Shown in pieces: positions 1 through 7,015 of a stretch of 9,469 bases of DNA. The position numbers were made by a program, and so were the translations under genes. Position 1 is the stretch's first letter, and each line of letters opens with the position of its first letter. Source of the stretch: Desulfuromonadaceae bacterium (GTDB lineage Bacteria; Desulfobacterota; Desulfuromonadia; Desulfuromonadales; Syntrophotaleaceae); contig JAIOSZ010000019.1 in assembly GCA_021107335.1 (NCBI GenBank), positions 1 to 9,469 on the forward strand, given 5' to 3'. The notes beneath the pieces are model-generated. The model saw only the letters and a list, made by a program, of their open reading frames with translations. It ran no database searches and was not told the DNA's origin.

Positions 1-61
1 AGATCTGCTAGCTTCAGAGTTCTACTGAAATATTAGCATACTCTGGTCCATAAATTGGGAT
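1..61. other. Short sequence downstream of dut, no gene seen
   Basis: These bases follow the dut stop codon. On the minus strand there is a weak inverted repeat, TTCAG/CTGAA (plus-strand 13-17 and 25-29, 7-nt loop). A second inverted pair, CAGAGT/ACTCTG, lies at 15-20 and 40-45. Neither stem is GC-rich and neither is followed by a T run, so I do not call a terminator. The operon's 3' end may lie beyond the window edge. Confidence 0.4.
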
Positions 62-502
62 CTAACCGGTGTGACCAAAACCACCAGCGTCGCGGACAGT
101 CGTATCGAGTTGTTTAACCAAGGTCAAAGAAACCCGCTGTACCGGCGCAATAACCAGCTGAGCAATTCGTTCTCCGCTCGCTATTGTCACCAAATCTTGA
201 CCATGATTGATCAATACAATTTTGACCTCACCCCGATAATCGGCGTCAATAGTTCCGGGCGCATTGACCAGAGTTAGCCCCTTTTTAATGGCCAATCCAG
301 AGCGGGGCCGAACCTGCCCTTCGTAGCCGGCCGGTATAGCCAGGGCGATACCGGTCGGCACCAGGAAACGTTGCCCAGGAAGGAGCAGTAAGGGTTCATC
401 GAGGCAAGCAAAGAGATCCATGCCGGCTGCAAGTTCCGTCATATAGACGGGCAGCTGGGCACTATCGTGTAATAACTTCACCTGCATATCGATTGGTCTC
501 AT
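62..502 (-). CDS. dut: Deoxyuridine 5'-triphosphate nucleotidohydrolase (dUTPase)
   Basis: It hydrolyses dUTP to dUMP and pyrophosphate, which limits uracil incorporation into DNA and supplies dUMP for dTMP synthesis. The family is a cytosolic homotrimer. All five trimeric dUTPase motifs are visible in the 146-residue protein: AAGMDLFA (about 25-32), PRSG (66-69), GTIDADY with the catalytic Asp region (83-89), GERIAQL (110-116) and the C-terminal arm RDAGGFGHTG (137-146), which ends the protein. Length is normal for the family. I chose the ATG at 502 because the SD (AAGGA, 516-512) lies 9 nt upstream. The in-frame GTG at 508 would give 148 residues but is only 3 nt from that SD. It is the last gene of the visible operon, 28 nt after the M16 peptidase gene. 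The arm motif has Asp where many family members have Gly (RG-x-GGFG). Function is confident; the exact start is moderately so. Confidence 0.95.
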   Translation of the reverse strand: MRPIDMQVKLLHDSAQLPVYMTELAAGMDLFACLDEPLLLLPGQRFLVPTGIALAIPAGYEGQVRPRSGLAIKKGLTLVNAPGTIDADYRGEVKIVLINHGQDLVTIASGERIAQLVIAPVQRVSLTLVKQLDTTVRDAGGFGHTG

Positions 503-516
503 TCCCACCCTTCCTT
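503..516 (-). promoter_or_regulatory. dut ribosome binding site, decides the start
   Basis: On the minus strand the sequence AAGGAAGGG (516-508) precedes ATG at 502 at a normal distance. It runs straight into GTG at 508, so the ATG is the better start. This is read directly from the sequence. Confidence 0.6.
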
Positions 517-530
517 ATCTGAAACAAATA

Positions 531-1793
531 TCAACCGAGCGTCAGGTCTATGAGAGGAAATGCATCATTGTCCAGATCGCCAACCATCTGCAGCACCAGC
601 CCCTGGTCCTGGAAAAGGTTCTGAGCCAGTTGCTGAATAGCGCTTACGCTAACCTTTTCGATATTGGCCAAAATTTCCTCGGGTGCGAGAACTCTCCCCA
701 GGTAAACTTCGTTTTTGGCCAACCTAGTCATGCGGTTATCGGTGCTTTCCATGGACAGCATGAACTGGCCCTTGAGTTGATCCTTGGCAGCTTGCAGTTC
801 ATCGGCAGAGACCATGTGTTTATTCAGCAGATTAAACTCCCGCAAAATAACCCCTATCGCATGGCCTGCCTCCTCGGGAGAAACACCGGCATGGACCACC
901 AGTGATCCACAATCGGCGTGGGCATTGAGGTAGGAGTAAACAGAATATGCCATGCCTCGTTCTTCGCGGAGCTTTTGAAAGAGTCGCGAACTGATGCTGC
1001 CACCGAGAATAGCATTGAGAATCTGACCGACATAGCGCTTCTCATGGCCCTGTGACAAACCTGCAGTACCGAGGCAGATATGTACCTGTTCCAGCTTTTT
1101 GCTCAGAATATTGACCTGACGTAAAGGTCTATGGGCCGGCGCCACTGCTTCAGCTCTGCATCCTTTCGGTAAAGAACCGAGGGCAGAGGCAACACAATCG
1201 ACTACCTGATGATGGTCCAGATCCCCAGCGGCGGTAATAATAAGGTTGCACCCTGTATACCGGTCGGCAAAAAAATCCAAAAGGATGGAACGGTCAAGTG
1301 AGGAGACGCTTTGATGAGTGCCAAGGATGGGGCGGCCAAGGGGATGGTCAGGCCAGAAATTTTGCGCAAAAAGTTCGTGAATGCGTTCGTCGGGACTATC
1401 GGCCACCATGTGGATTTCTTGCAGGATAACCCGGCGTTCTTTTTCGATGTCATCGAGATCAAACAGAGAGTGACAGAAAATGTCGGACAGCAGATCGATA
1501 ACCAGAGGTAGTTTGTTACCTGCGACTTTAGCATAATAACAGCTAAGTTCATGGCCGGTAAAAGCGTTCAGTGCGCCACCAACAGAATCGATTTCTTTGG
1601 CAATATCGAGGGCGCTGCGGCGCCGGGTTCCCTTGAACAAAAGATGTTCAAGAAAATGAGACGCACCACTCAGCGCCCTCGATTCATGTCGTGCCCCATT
1701 CTCGACCCAGAAACCCAAAGCAGCTGAATAAGCCGCAGGGACCTTTTCGGTCAGTATTCGAATACCATTATCGAGAACAGTCTTTTGATACAT
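531..1793 (-). CDS. M16 family zinc metallopeptidase (processing-peptidase-like)
   Basis: This 420-residue protein is an inverzincin of the M16B type, related to mitochondrial processing peptidase beta and to Bacillus MlpA/YmxG. The inverted zinc motif HFLEH is at 46-50, with E49 as the expected catalytic base and H46/H50 as ligands. The third ligand is E126 in VILQEI, 76 residues after H50, the expected spacing. The usual first Glu of the 'EEI' pair is Gln here, which should not affect zinc binding. The C-terminal half carries SSRLFQKLREERGMAYSV (268-285), the Arg/Tyr substrate-binding region of the family. No signal peptide or membrane segment is apparent, so it is probably cytosolic. It starts 14 nt after the pnp stop. 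Its only SD-like bases, AGGTGA, abut the ATG, so translation is probably coupled to pnp. Genes of this family often sit beside pnp and dut; the substrate is unknown. Confidence 0.93.
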   Translation of the reverse strand: MYQKTVLDNGIRILTEKVPAAYSAALGFWVENGARHESRALSGASHFLEHLLFKGTRRRSALDIAKEIDSVGGALNAFTGHELSCYYAKVAGNKLPLVIDLLSDIFCHSLFDLDDIEKERRVILQEIHMVADSPDERIHELFAQNFWPDHPLGRPILGTHQSVSSLDRSILLDFFADRYTGCNLIITAAGDLDHHQVVDCVASALGSLPKGCRAEAVAPAHRPLRQVNILSKKLEQVHICLGTAGLSQGHEKRYVGQILNAILGGSISSRLFQKLREERGMAYSVYSYLNAHADCGSLVVHAGVSPEEAGHAIGVILREFNLLNKHMVSADELQAAKDQLKGQFMLSMESTDNRMTRLAKNEVYLGRVLAPEEILANIEKVSVSAIQQLAQNLFQDQGLVLQMVGDLDNDAFPLIDLTLG

Positions 1794-1807
1794 TCACCTA
1801 GCCGTTC

Positions 1808-3907
1808 TCAGCTTACTTCAGGCAAGGTTTGTCCCAAAGCTTCTTTACGAGACAGTTTGATTTTGCCTTGACGGTCGATGTCGAGGCACTTGACCAGAAC
1901 TTGATCACCTTCTTTGAGGATGTCAGTAACGTTACGTACCCGCTCTTTATCCAGCTCAGAAATATGAACCAGACCATCGGTTCCCGGGAAGATCTCAACA
2001 AAGGCCCCGAATTCCATGATCTTGCGGACCGTACCCATGTAGAGCTTACCCTTTTCGGCTTCCTGGGTCAGGTCGCGAATCATCTTGATGGCCATTTTGC
2101 AGGCATCGCCATCGGCCGAAGCAATATTGATGCGACCATCATCCTCGATATCGATGGAACAACCGGTAGCTTCGATAATTCCGCGAACATTCTTGCCACC
2201 CGAACCGATAACGGTGCGAACCTGGTCCTGCTTGACCTGAATGGTAGTAATGCGAGGTGCGTAAGGTGACAACTCTTCTCGGGGAACACTGAGGGCTTCA
2301 GCCATCTTACCGAGAATGTGAATGCGCCCTTCGCGAGCTTGCTCCAAGGCCTGCTTCATAATCGCCTTGTCAACACCGCCGATTTTGATATCCATCTGCA
2401 GCGCGGTGACCCCTTCAGCAGCACCGGTGACTTTAAAGTCCATATCACCAAGATGATCTTCGTCACCAAGGATGTCGCTTAGAACCGCTACGTCGTCGCC
2501 TTCCTTGATCAGGCCCATGGCAATGCCGGCTACGGCTTTGGTCACAGGAACACCTGCATCCATCAACGCCAGGGTGGCGCCACAAACACTGGCCATGGAG
2601 GAAGAACCATTGGATTCGAGGGTTTCTGATACGACCCGGATGGTGTATGGGAAGTCATCGTGAACCGGCAAAACCTTGGAAACAGAACGCTCTGCCAACA
2701 TACCATGGCCAATTTCCCGGCGACCCGGAAACAAGCGCATGCTGGTTTCGCCAACACAAAAAGGAGGAAAGTTATAGTGCAGCATGAACTTTTTAAAATC
2801 CATGGACTGAACGTTATCCATACGCTGCTCATCTTTGCTGGTGCCGAGAGCCACTGCAACCAGGGCCTGAGTTTCGCCACGGGTGAACAGTGCGCTGCCG
2901 TGAGCACGGGGCAACAAACCAGCTTCGCAATTGATTGGACGAACAGTATTAAAGTCACGGCCATCGATACGGATTTGATCGCGGATAATCATCTGCCGTA
3001 CAACGCGTTTCTGCAGAGCAGAAAGAGTCTCGCTGATCTCTTCTTTATTATTGGTTTCCTCATCAACCAGCTCGGCGACGATTTCATCCTTAATGACGCC
3101 AACAGCGGCATAACGCTCTTGCTTGCTACGAATCTTAACCGCTTCAAGCAGTCGTGCCTCTGCGAGTGTGGCAACCTTATCAGCCAGTGCCTGATCGGGC
3201 ACCGGAACCAAGAATTCGCGCTTCTCTTTACCGGCAATTTTGCGCAATTCCGATTGCACTTCAATCAGTGGCTGCATGGCCTCATGACCAAAGAAAATCG
3301 CTTCGAGAATTTCATCTTCACTGAGGAAATCGGATTCCCCTTCTACCATTATGATAGCTTCACGAGAGCCTGCAACGGTCAGATCCAGATCGCTGGCTTC
3401 ACGCTGTTCAATAGTAGGGTTGGCAACCAGTTGACCTTCAACTCGGCCTACCCGTACCGAGGCAATGGGGCCATCAAAGGGGATATCTGAAATTTCAAGT
3501 GCCGCAGAACAGCCCACGAGGGCCAGCGTGTCTGGATCGTTCTCCATATCTACCGAGATGACCGTCGGCATGATCTGGGTTTCAAACATATACCCTTTAG
3601 GAAAAAGCGGCCGCAGCGGGCGGTCGATGAGGCGACAGATCAGGGTTTCCCGCTCTGTTGCCCCTCTTTCACGACGAAAAAAGGAACCGGGGATCTTACC
3701 ACCGGCATAGAACTTTTCCTGGTAATTAACTACCAGGGGGAAAAAGCTCTGTCCTTCTTTCATTTTTCTCCCAGAAACAGCGGTACAAAGAATTTTTGTG
3801 CCGCCGTAGGTGATAACCGTAGCGCCGTCAGCCTGACGGGCCATCTTGCCAGTTTCGATGGTCAACGGTTGCCCGTTAAATTCAATTTCTACTTTTTGAT
3901 AAGCCAA
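1808..3907 (-). CDS. pnp: Polyribonucleotide nucleotidyltransferase (PNPase)
   Basis: PNPase is a homotrimeric phosphorolytic 3'-5' exoribonuclease that releases nucleoside diphosphates and can also add 3' tails. The 699-residue protein is full length. The first RNase PH domain spans about 10-145 (FFRRERG at 76-82) and is followed by a helical linker (about 240-310). The second, catalytic RNase PH domain (about 311-550) carries FTRGETQ (341-347) and the acidic metal-binding run [12 protein letters not shown] (481-492). A KH domain ([10 protein letters not shown], 568-577) and an S1 domain (about 621-690) finish the protein. There is no long C-terminal tail. The start is TTG at 3907: the protein begins [13 protein letters not shown] as in related enzymes, and AAAGGAG lies 6 nt upstream. 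It follows rpsO across a 212-nt gap containing a terminator and a structured leader, which suggests separate control. Confidence 0.98.
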   Translation of the reverse strand: MAYQKVEIEFNGQPLTIETGKMARQADGATVITYGGTKILCTAVSGRKMKEGQSFFPLVVNYQEKFYAGGKIPGSFFRRERGATERETLICRLIDRPLRPLFPKGYMFETQIMPTVISVDMENDPDTLALVGCSAALEISDIPFDGPIASVRVGRVEGQLVANPTIEQREASDLDLTVAGSREAIIMVEGESDFLSEDEILEAIFFGHEAMQPLIEVQSELRKIAGKEKREFLVPVPDQALADKVATLAEARLLEAVKIRSKQERYAAVGVIKDEIVAELVDEETNNKEEISETLSALQKRVVRQMIIRDQIRIDGRDFNTVRPINCEAGLLPRAHGSALFTRGETQALVAVALGTSKDEQRMDNVQSMDFKKFMLHYNFPPFCVGETSMRLFPGRREIGHGMLAERSVSKVLPVHDDFPYTIRVVSETLESNGSSSMASVCGATLALMDAGVPVTKAVAGIAMGLIKEGDDVAVLSDILGDEDHLGDMDFKVTGAAEGVTALQMDIKIGGVDKAIMKQALEQAREGRIHILGKMAEALSVPREELSPYAPRITTIQVKQDQVRTVIGSGGKNVRGIIEATGCSIDIEDDGRINIASADGDACKMAIKMIRDLTQEAEKGKLYMGTVRKIMEFGAFVEIFPGTDGLVHISELDKERVRNVTDILKEGDQVLVKCLDIDRQGKIKLSRKEALGQTLPEVS

Positions 3908-3913
3908 GTTTTT

Positions 3914-3920
3914 CTCCTTT
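3914..3920 (-). promoter_or_regulatory. pnp ribosome binding site before a TTG start
   Basis: The minus-strand sequence AAAGGAG is 6 nt from TTG at 3907. No in-frame ATG or GTG is better placed, so the strong SD supports the rare TTG start. The same seven bases are complementary to a hairpin loop in the upstream leader (3978-3984). Confidence 0.8.
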
Positions 3921-3972
3921 TTACTGACATGCGTCCGCAGTCGCTAAGTATTTTTTGACATAGGTCGTAAAA

Positions 3973-3993
3973 CAGCCAAAGGAGGTTGGCCTG
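3973..3993 (-). promoter_or_regulatory. pnp leader hairpin with an anti-SD loop
   Basis: On the transcript strand GCCAA (3990-3986) pairs with TTGGC (3979-3975) around the loop CCTCCT. Two more pairs outside (CA/TG) extend the stem past a single bulged G. CTCCTTT, which spans the loop and the 3' arm, is the exact complement of AAAGGAG, the pnp SD about 60 nt downstream. A loop-SD interaction could therefore hide the SD. The complementarity is seen in the sequence; the regulatory role is inference. Confidence 0.4.
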
Positions 3994-3998
3994 AAACA

Positions 3999-4036
3999 GG
4001 ATTCGGTCTTGCCTCGCGGCAAATGAAACCGATTCC
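3999..4036 (-). promoter_or_regulatory. pnp leader stem-loop with GNRA tetraloop
   Basis: On the transcript strand GGAATCGGT (4036-4028) pairs with ACCGAATCC (4007-3999) with one A/A mismatch. Inside it TTGCC (4022-4018) and GGCAA (4013-4009) form a second stem capped by GCGA, a GNRA tetraloop. A 5-nt bulge on one side and a single G on the other separate the stems. In E. coli a long pnp leader hairpin is cut by RNase III and lets PNPase repress its own synthesis. This element sits in the equivalent place, but a shared mechanism is inference. Confidence 0.45.
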
Positions 4037-4065
4037 GCTCTCCGGACAGCCTCCCGAGCTGTACC

Positions 4066-4114
4066 AAAAACTCAGGCAGCAGACCCTTCGCTGCGGCGAA
4101 GGGCGTGCTGCCTG
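4066..4114 (-). terminator. Intrinsic terminator between rpsO and pnp
   Basis: Reading the minus strand, CAGGCAGCA (4114-4106) pairs perfectly with TGCTGCCTG (4081-4073). After a 2x2 mismatch, CCCTTCGC (4103-4096) pairs with GCGAAGGG (4091-4084) around a 4-nt loop. That gives 17 base pairs, followed by AG and TTTTT (4070-4066). The hairpin begins 5 nt after the rpsO stop. In E. coli the rpsO-pnp gap also has a terminator with partial read-through, so this element probably ends part of the rpsO transcripts and protects their 3' ends. Confidence 0.85.
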
Positions 4115-4119
4115 TGATT

Positions 4120-4386
4120 TTACCTGCGAATTCCCAGGGTTTTGATGATAGTGCGATAGCGCTCAACTTCAATCTTTTTCAGATAGTCGAGCAGTCTACG
4201 TCTTTGTCCGACGATCTTCAACAGACCGCGACGAGAATGATGGTCCTTCTTGTGGGTCCGAAAATGATCGGTCAGATAAGTGATTCGCTCGGAAAGCAGC
4301 GCAATCTGTACTTCCGGGGAGCCGGTATCGCCTTCATGGCGTTTAAACTCGTTGATGATTTCCTGTTTGCGTTCTGTGGCAGTCAC
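4120..4386 (-). CDS. rpsO: Small ribosomal subunit protein uS15 (S15)
   Basis: S15 is a primary 16S rRNA-binding protein that nucleates the 30S platform and contributes to an intersubunit bridge. The 88-residue protein matches the family length (E. coli 89). Hallmarks are [13 protein letters not shown] (about 19-31), the RNA-binding segment [12 protein letters not shown] (about 45-56) and the C-terminal end [13 protein letters not shown] chose the GTG at 4386: AAGGAG lies 8 nt upstream, and the next residues, [10 protein letters not shown], are where other S15 proteins begin. An in-frame ATG at 4452 would add 22 unconserved residues across the leader. It is separated from truB by 98 nt and followed at once by a terminator. 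S15 represses its own mRNA in several bacteria, by differing structures; the leader here is a candidate site. Confidence 0.97.
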   Translation of the reverse strand: MTATERKQEIINEFKRHEGDTGSPEVQIALLSERITYLTDHFRTHKKDHHSRRGLLKIVGQRRRLLDYLKKIEVERYRTIIKTLGIRR

Positions 4387-4484
4387 GATGCCATCTCCTT
4401 TCACACTCGGTTCTTTTTCAATAAGGGCGCGAATGCGCCTAAAAACTCTCAACTTTTACCACACAAGCCCAGCAGTGTAAAGCT
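4387..4484 (-). promoter_or_regulatory. rpsO leader with alternative hairpins
   Basis: This 98-nt truB-rpsO gap holds several foldable segments on the minus strand. CAGCAGTG (4497-4490) and CACTGCTG (4477-4470) form a perfect 8-bp stem whose 12-nt loop contains the truB stop codon. TTTACAC (4481-4475) can instead pair with GTGGTAAA (4462-4455) with one bulged G. The two stems share bases, so they exclude each other. A small GGCGC/GCGCC stem with loop ATTC lies at 4426-4439. The rpsO SD, AAGGAG, is at 4400-4395. No T run follows these stems, so none is a convincing terminator. A role in S15 autoregulation is inference. I see no convincing promoter here. Confidence 0.35.
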
Positions 4485-5399
4485 CTATTCACTGCTGTTG
4501 AAGACTCTTAACAACTCAAAATCGCCGCGCTTTTCCTTGATCCTTGATGGTGCGAAACGGGCCATGGCCAAAGCCTGACCGTTTAAACTAAAAAGCACCT
4601 TCTGCCCTTCCTCAAAATCAGCCATGTCAGTCAAATTAGCCAACTTCGGCGGTATACCATGGCTTAGTTTTTCGTAGCCCTCTGCATTAACCTCGCAGAC
4701 AGGATAATCGCGCAAGGCCGAACTTAAGGACAGCATTTTGTCGCCAATGTCCTGCGGACTGGCCTGTTCCAGCCACTCAAGGGTGACGGCTTCTTTAATA
4801 TCGAAGGTCCCGCTTTGAAGACGGCGCAACGAAATAAGATGGGCCGCGGTTCCGAGATTATGTCCAAGGTCGTGACAAAGGGTACGAATATAAGTGCCTT
4901 TGCTGCATTTTACCTCAAATGAAAGTTGCGGCAACATCAGACTCTCAACAGTGAGATATTTAATGTGCACTGCCCGGGACGGTCTTTCGATCACAATCCC
5001 CTGGCGAGCCAGTCGATGCAGGGCAACCCCTTTGATCTTAATAGCCGAGTACATGGGTGGAACCTGTTGTGACTCACCGACCATTTGTTGGCAGGCCTGC
5101 AAAACAGCCAAATCTTCTAGATGATCGATGGGACGCCGATGAGTGACTTCGCCCTCGGCATCCTGGGTGGTGGTTCCGGCACCAAACTGCAGTGTAGCAC
5201 GGTAGGTCTTGTCACCTTCAATCAAGAACTGCACGACCCGCGTGCCCTCCCCTACTGCCACCAATAACAGACCAGTGGCCATCGGATCAAGGGTTCCCGA
5301 ATGCCCGACTCGACGGGTTTTACACACACGCCGCAACCGACGCACAACGTCGTGGGAGGTCATCCCAGCAGGCTTATCTACAATCAAAACACCGTTCAT
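4485..5399 (-). CDS. truB: tRNA pseudouridine(55) synthase TruB
   Basis: It isomerises U55 in the T loop of elongator tRNAs to pseudouridine, and the family also acts as a tRNA folding chaperone. The 304-residue protein starts with the conserved MNGVLIVDKPAGMTSHDVV. It contains GHSGTLDPMATG (32-43) with catalytic Asp38. Other family landmarks are Y66 in KTYRATL, VPPMYSAIKIKG (113-124) and SKGTYIRTLCHDLG (166-179). The C-terminal part (about 230-304) is the family's RNA-binding extension. The ATG at 5399 is only 3 nt after the nrnA stop. The preceding bases (GCCCTGACCT) contain no SD, so translation is probably coupled to nrnA by reinitiation. The 3' end lies in the loop of a hairpin that continues into the rpsO leader. 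Confidence 0.97.
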   Translation of the reverse strand: MNGVLIVDKPAGMTSHDVVRRLRRVCKTRRVGHSGTLDPMATGLLLVAVGEGTRVVQFLIEGDKTYRATLQFGAGTTTQDAEGEVTHRRPIDHLEDLAVLQACQQMVGESQQVPPMYSAIKIKGVALHRLARQGIVIERPSRAVHIKYLTVESLMLPQLSFEVKCSKGTYIRTLCHDLGHNLGTAAHLISLRRLQSGTFDIKEAVTLEWLEQASPQDIGDKMLSLSSALRDYPVCEVNAEGYEKLSHGIPPKLANLTDMADFEEGQKVLFSLNGQALAMARFAPSRIKEKRGDFELLRVFNSSE

Positions 5400-5402
5400 A
5401 GG

Positions 5403-6353
5403 TCAGGGCAAAAGGCTCTGCAAACGGCTGAAGACCATTTGCTGAATAGTGACCAGATCACCACTGAGTGTCGCACCGGCGGCATTATGGTGACCACCGC
5501 CACCTAATTGCCGTGCCAATTCACCGACGTTGACCTCCCCTTTCGAGCGGAATCCAACCTTAAAGCAACCGTCGGCTGCCTGGCGGAAAAGGAGGGCCAC
5601 CTTCACCCCTCGAATAGACCGCGGGTAATTAATCAACCCATCGGTATGTTCCGGGCCGGTGCTAGTTTCAGCCAGCATCTGTTCGGTAACACTGATGGCA
5701 CCAAGCCGGCCACAATCAGAAATGCTCAGGGTTTCCAGGGCGGCAGTCAACAAGTGAAGTTGCTGGGCCGGTCGGTTTTCATAAATATTAGCCGACACTA
5801 CCCAGGGCGAGACCCCAAGCCCAACCAGTTCCGCAGCGATGTTAAACGCCTCGGGATCGGCATTGGAATAGCGAAAAGAACCAGTATCTGTGAGAATTGC
5901 TGTATATATACAGGTTGCGACGGGCAGCGAAATGGCATGTCCGGCAGCCTGCAGGATGCGATAGATCAACGCACCGGTGGCACAGGCTGTTTCGTCCACG
6001 TAATAAATGCTGCCAAAATTTTCTGAATGGGGATGATGGTCGATATTAACTAGAGTATCGCAATACTCCTTAAGATGGCTTCCGGCACGGCGCAATTCAC
6101 CGCTGTCAAGAATAAAACCGGCATCAAACCGTTGCTCCTCGTCAATGGCATTGACCACCAGGGAGGCGCCGGGCAAAAAGGCAAGTTCGTCGGACATGCC
6201 GTCCTGATTATAAGCCACAACCTCTTTGCCCATTTCCAACAGAGCATTAGCCAAAGCCAAGGTCGAGGCAAGAGCATCACCGTCCGGGTTTCCATGAGCA
6301 GCAATCAAAAATCGCTGTCCGCGGTCGATGGTGCTCAGAATGGCATCAATCAT
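5403..6353 (-). CDS. nrnA: DHH-family nanoRNase/pAp phosphatase (NrnA type)
   Basis: Members of this family degrade 2-5 nt RNA fragments to mononucleotides, and many also dephosphorylate 3'-phosphoadenosine 5'-phosphate to AMP. The protein has 316 residues. The DHH domain motifs are HGNPDGDA (20-27), LDSG (82-85), NIDHHPHS (103-110) and [13 protein letters not shown] (152-164). They supply the Asp/His ligands for the two-metal centre. The DHHA1 domain carries [10 protein letters not shown] (284-293), the substrate-binding glycine loop. I chose the ATG at 6353: AAGGA lies 5 nt upstream and the family sequence begins there. A longer in-frame extension to 6476 is only the other frame of rbfA. 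It overlaps rbfA by 8 nt and is followed by truB after 3 nt. It would complement PNPase, which leaves short oligonucleotides. Whether it acts mainly on nanoRNA or pAp cannot be decided from sequence. Confidence 0.93.
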   Translation of the reverse strand: MIDAILSTIDRGQRFLIAAHGNPDGDALASTLALANALLEMGKEVVAYNQDGMSDELAFLPGASLVVNAIDEEQRFDAGFILDSGELRRAGSHLKEYCDTLVNIDHHPHSENFGSIYYVDETACATGALIYRILQAAGHAISLPVATCIYTAILTDTGSFRYSNADPEAFNIAAELVGLGVSPWVVSANIYENRPAQQLHLLTAALETLSISDCGRLGAISVTEQMLAETSTGPEHTDGLINYPRSIRGVKVALLFRQAADGCFKVGFRSKGEVNVGELARQLGGGGHHNAAGATLSGDLVTIQQMVFSRLQSLLP

Positions 6354-6708
6354 GATCTTCCTTCTGTTTGATCTCTTGCAGCAGCGATGCGATACGATTG
6401 CCATATTCCAGAGCGGTATCAAACTCAAAGACCAACTCCGGGACATGCCGCAGCCGCAACCGTTTGGCCAATTCACGCCGCAGATAAGGTCCAGCGCTGG
6501 TTAGGCCCTGAGCAGTTTGACGGCGGGCTTGCTCATCACCCATAACAGTGAAATAAATGCGAGCAGAACCAAGATCGGAAGTGACCTTAACTTCAGTAAT
6601 TGTAACAAAACCGACCCGGGGATCTTTTAAACCCTTTAGCAATAAGGCCGATATTTCTTTTTGAATCTGTTCCCCAACTCTTTGGGATCGCTGAGACTGC
6701 AAGGACAC
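6346..6708 (-). CDS. rbfA: 30S ribosome-binding factor RbfA
   Basis: RbfA is a small KH-like protein that binds immature 30S subunits, assists 16S rRNA 5'-end maturation and is needed for cold adaptation in E. coli. The product (120 residues from GTG) shows [22 protein letters not shown] (about 10-31) and the KH-like core [22 protein letters not shown] (about 71-92). The family C-terminal [10 protein letters not shown] is at about 101-110. Two starts are possible: GTG at 6708, 2 nt after the DUF503 stop, or TTG at 6702. The SD-like GAGGTG contains the GTG itself but is well spaced for the TTG, which would give 118 residues. I keep the longer form and flag the choice. The 3' end overlaps nrnA by 8 nt, which suggests translational coupling. 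Confidence 0.95.
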   Translation of the reverse strand: MSLQSQRSQRVGEQIQKEISALLLKGLKDPRVGFVTITEVKVTSDLGSARIYFTVMGDEQARRQTAQGLTSAGPYLRRELAKRLRLRHVPELVFEFDTALEYGNRIASLLQEIKQKEDHD

Positions 6709-6710
6709 CT

Positions 6711-7001
6711 CTATGAATAATGAAGAAATTCTACAAATCGATCAACAATATCAGCCAAGCCGATCTGTTCGATTTCGTTTTCTATATGTTCAAACAAGCC
6801 ATGAGCAAAGGATTCAGAGCTTACAACAACGGCAAACCCAAGCTGAGCACTCTGCTGGAAGTCCAGGAGGCCGGTTTCTGCGCAGGACACTGGAAACCGG
6901 CTACGGCAGCGGCCAAGAATTTTTTTAACTACCGAACGTTTTTCCTTGAGGCTGGTGGCCTCATGCACCACCAGCTCAAGGCGTAAAACTCCAACAACCA
7001 T
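6711..7001 (-). CDS. DUF503 family protein (YlxP-like)
   Basis: This small 96-residue protein belongs to DUF503, known as YlxP in Bacillus, and is commonly encoded between infB and rbfA. The evidence is the N-terminal [10 protein letters not shown], the SLKEKR block (17-22), AETG (41-44) and LGFAVVVSS (54-62), all in the family order, plus its position. The fold is thought to be a small alpha/beta domain; no catalytic motif is recognisable. Genomic context points to ribosome assembly or initiation, but I do not assign a function. The ATG at 7001 is 14 nt after the infB stop, with a weak AGG 7 nt upstream. It ends 2 nt before the rbfA GTG. There is no signal peptide or membrane segment. Confidence 0.88.
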   Translation of the reverse strand: MVVGVLRLELVVHEATSLKEKRSVVKKILGRCRSRFPVSCAETGLLDFQQSAQLGFAVVVSSESFAHGLFEHIENEIEQIGLADIVDRFVEFLHYS

Positions 7002-7015
7002 AGCTTAACCTAGAA

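Noticed and set aside
13..45. Terminator after dut
   Set aside because: The stems are short and AT-rich with no T run; not enough to call.
2660..3490. Long plus-strand open frame (276 codons) opposite pnp
   Set aside because: It lies entirely antisense to the conserved PNPase coding sequence, has no recognisable domain and reads as a shadow frame.
3930..3985. Sigma70-like promoter before pnp
   Set aside because: TTTACG and TACTTA resemble the two boxes only loosely and their spacing is too short; not supported.
4387..4452. 22-codon N-terminal extension of rpsO from an ATG at 4452
   Set aside because: S15 proteins do not have it, it crosses the SD and leader hairpin, and the GTG at 4386 is well supported.
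6354..6476. 41-codon N-terminal extension of nrnA
   Set aside because: The residues are Cys/Trp/Arg-rich, match no family sequence and come from the other frame of rbfA. The ATG at 6353 has a good SD.
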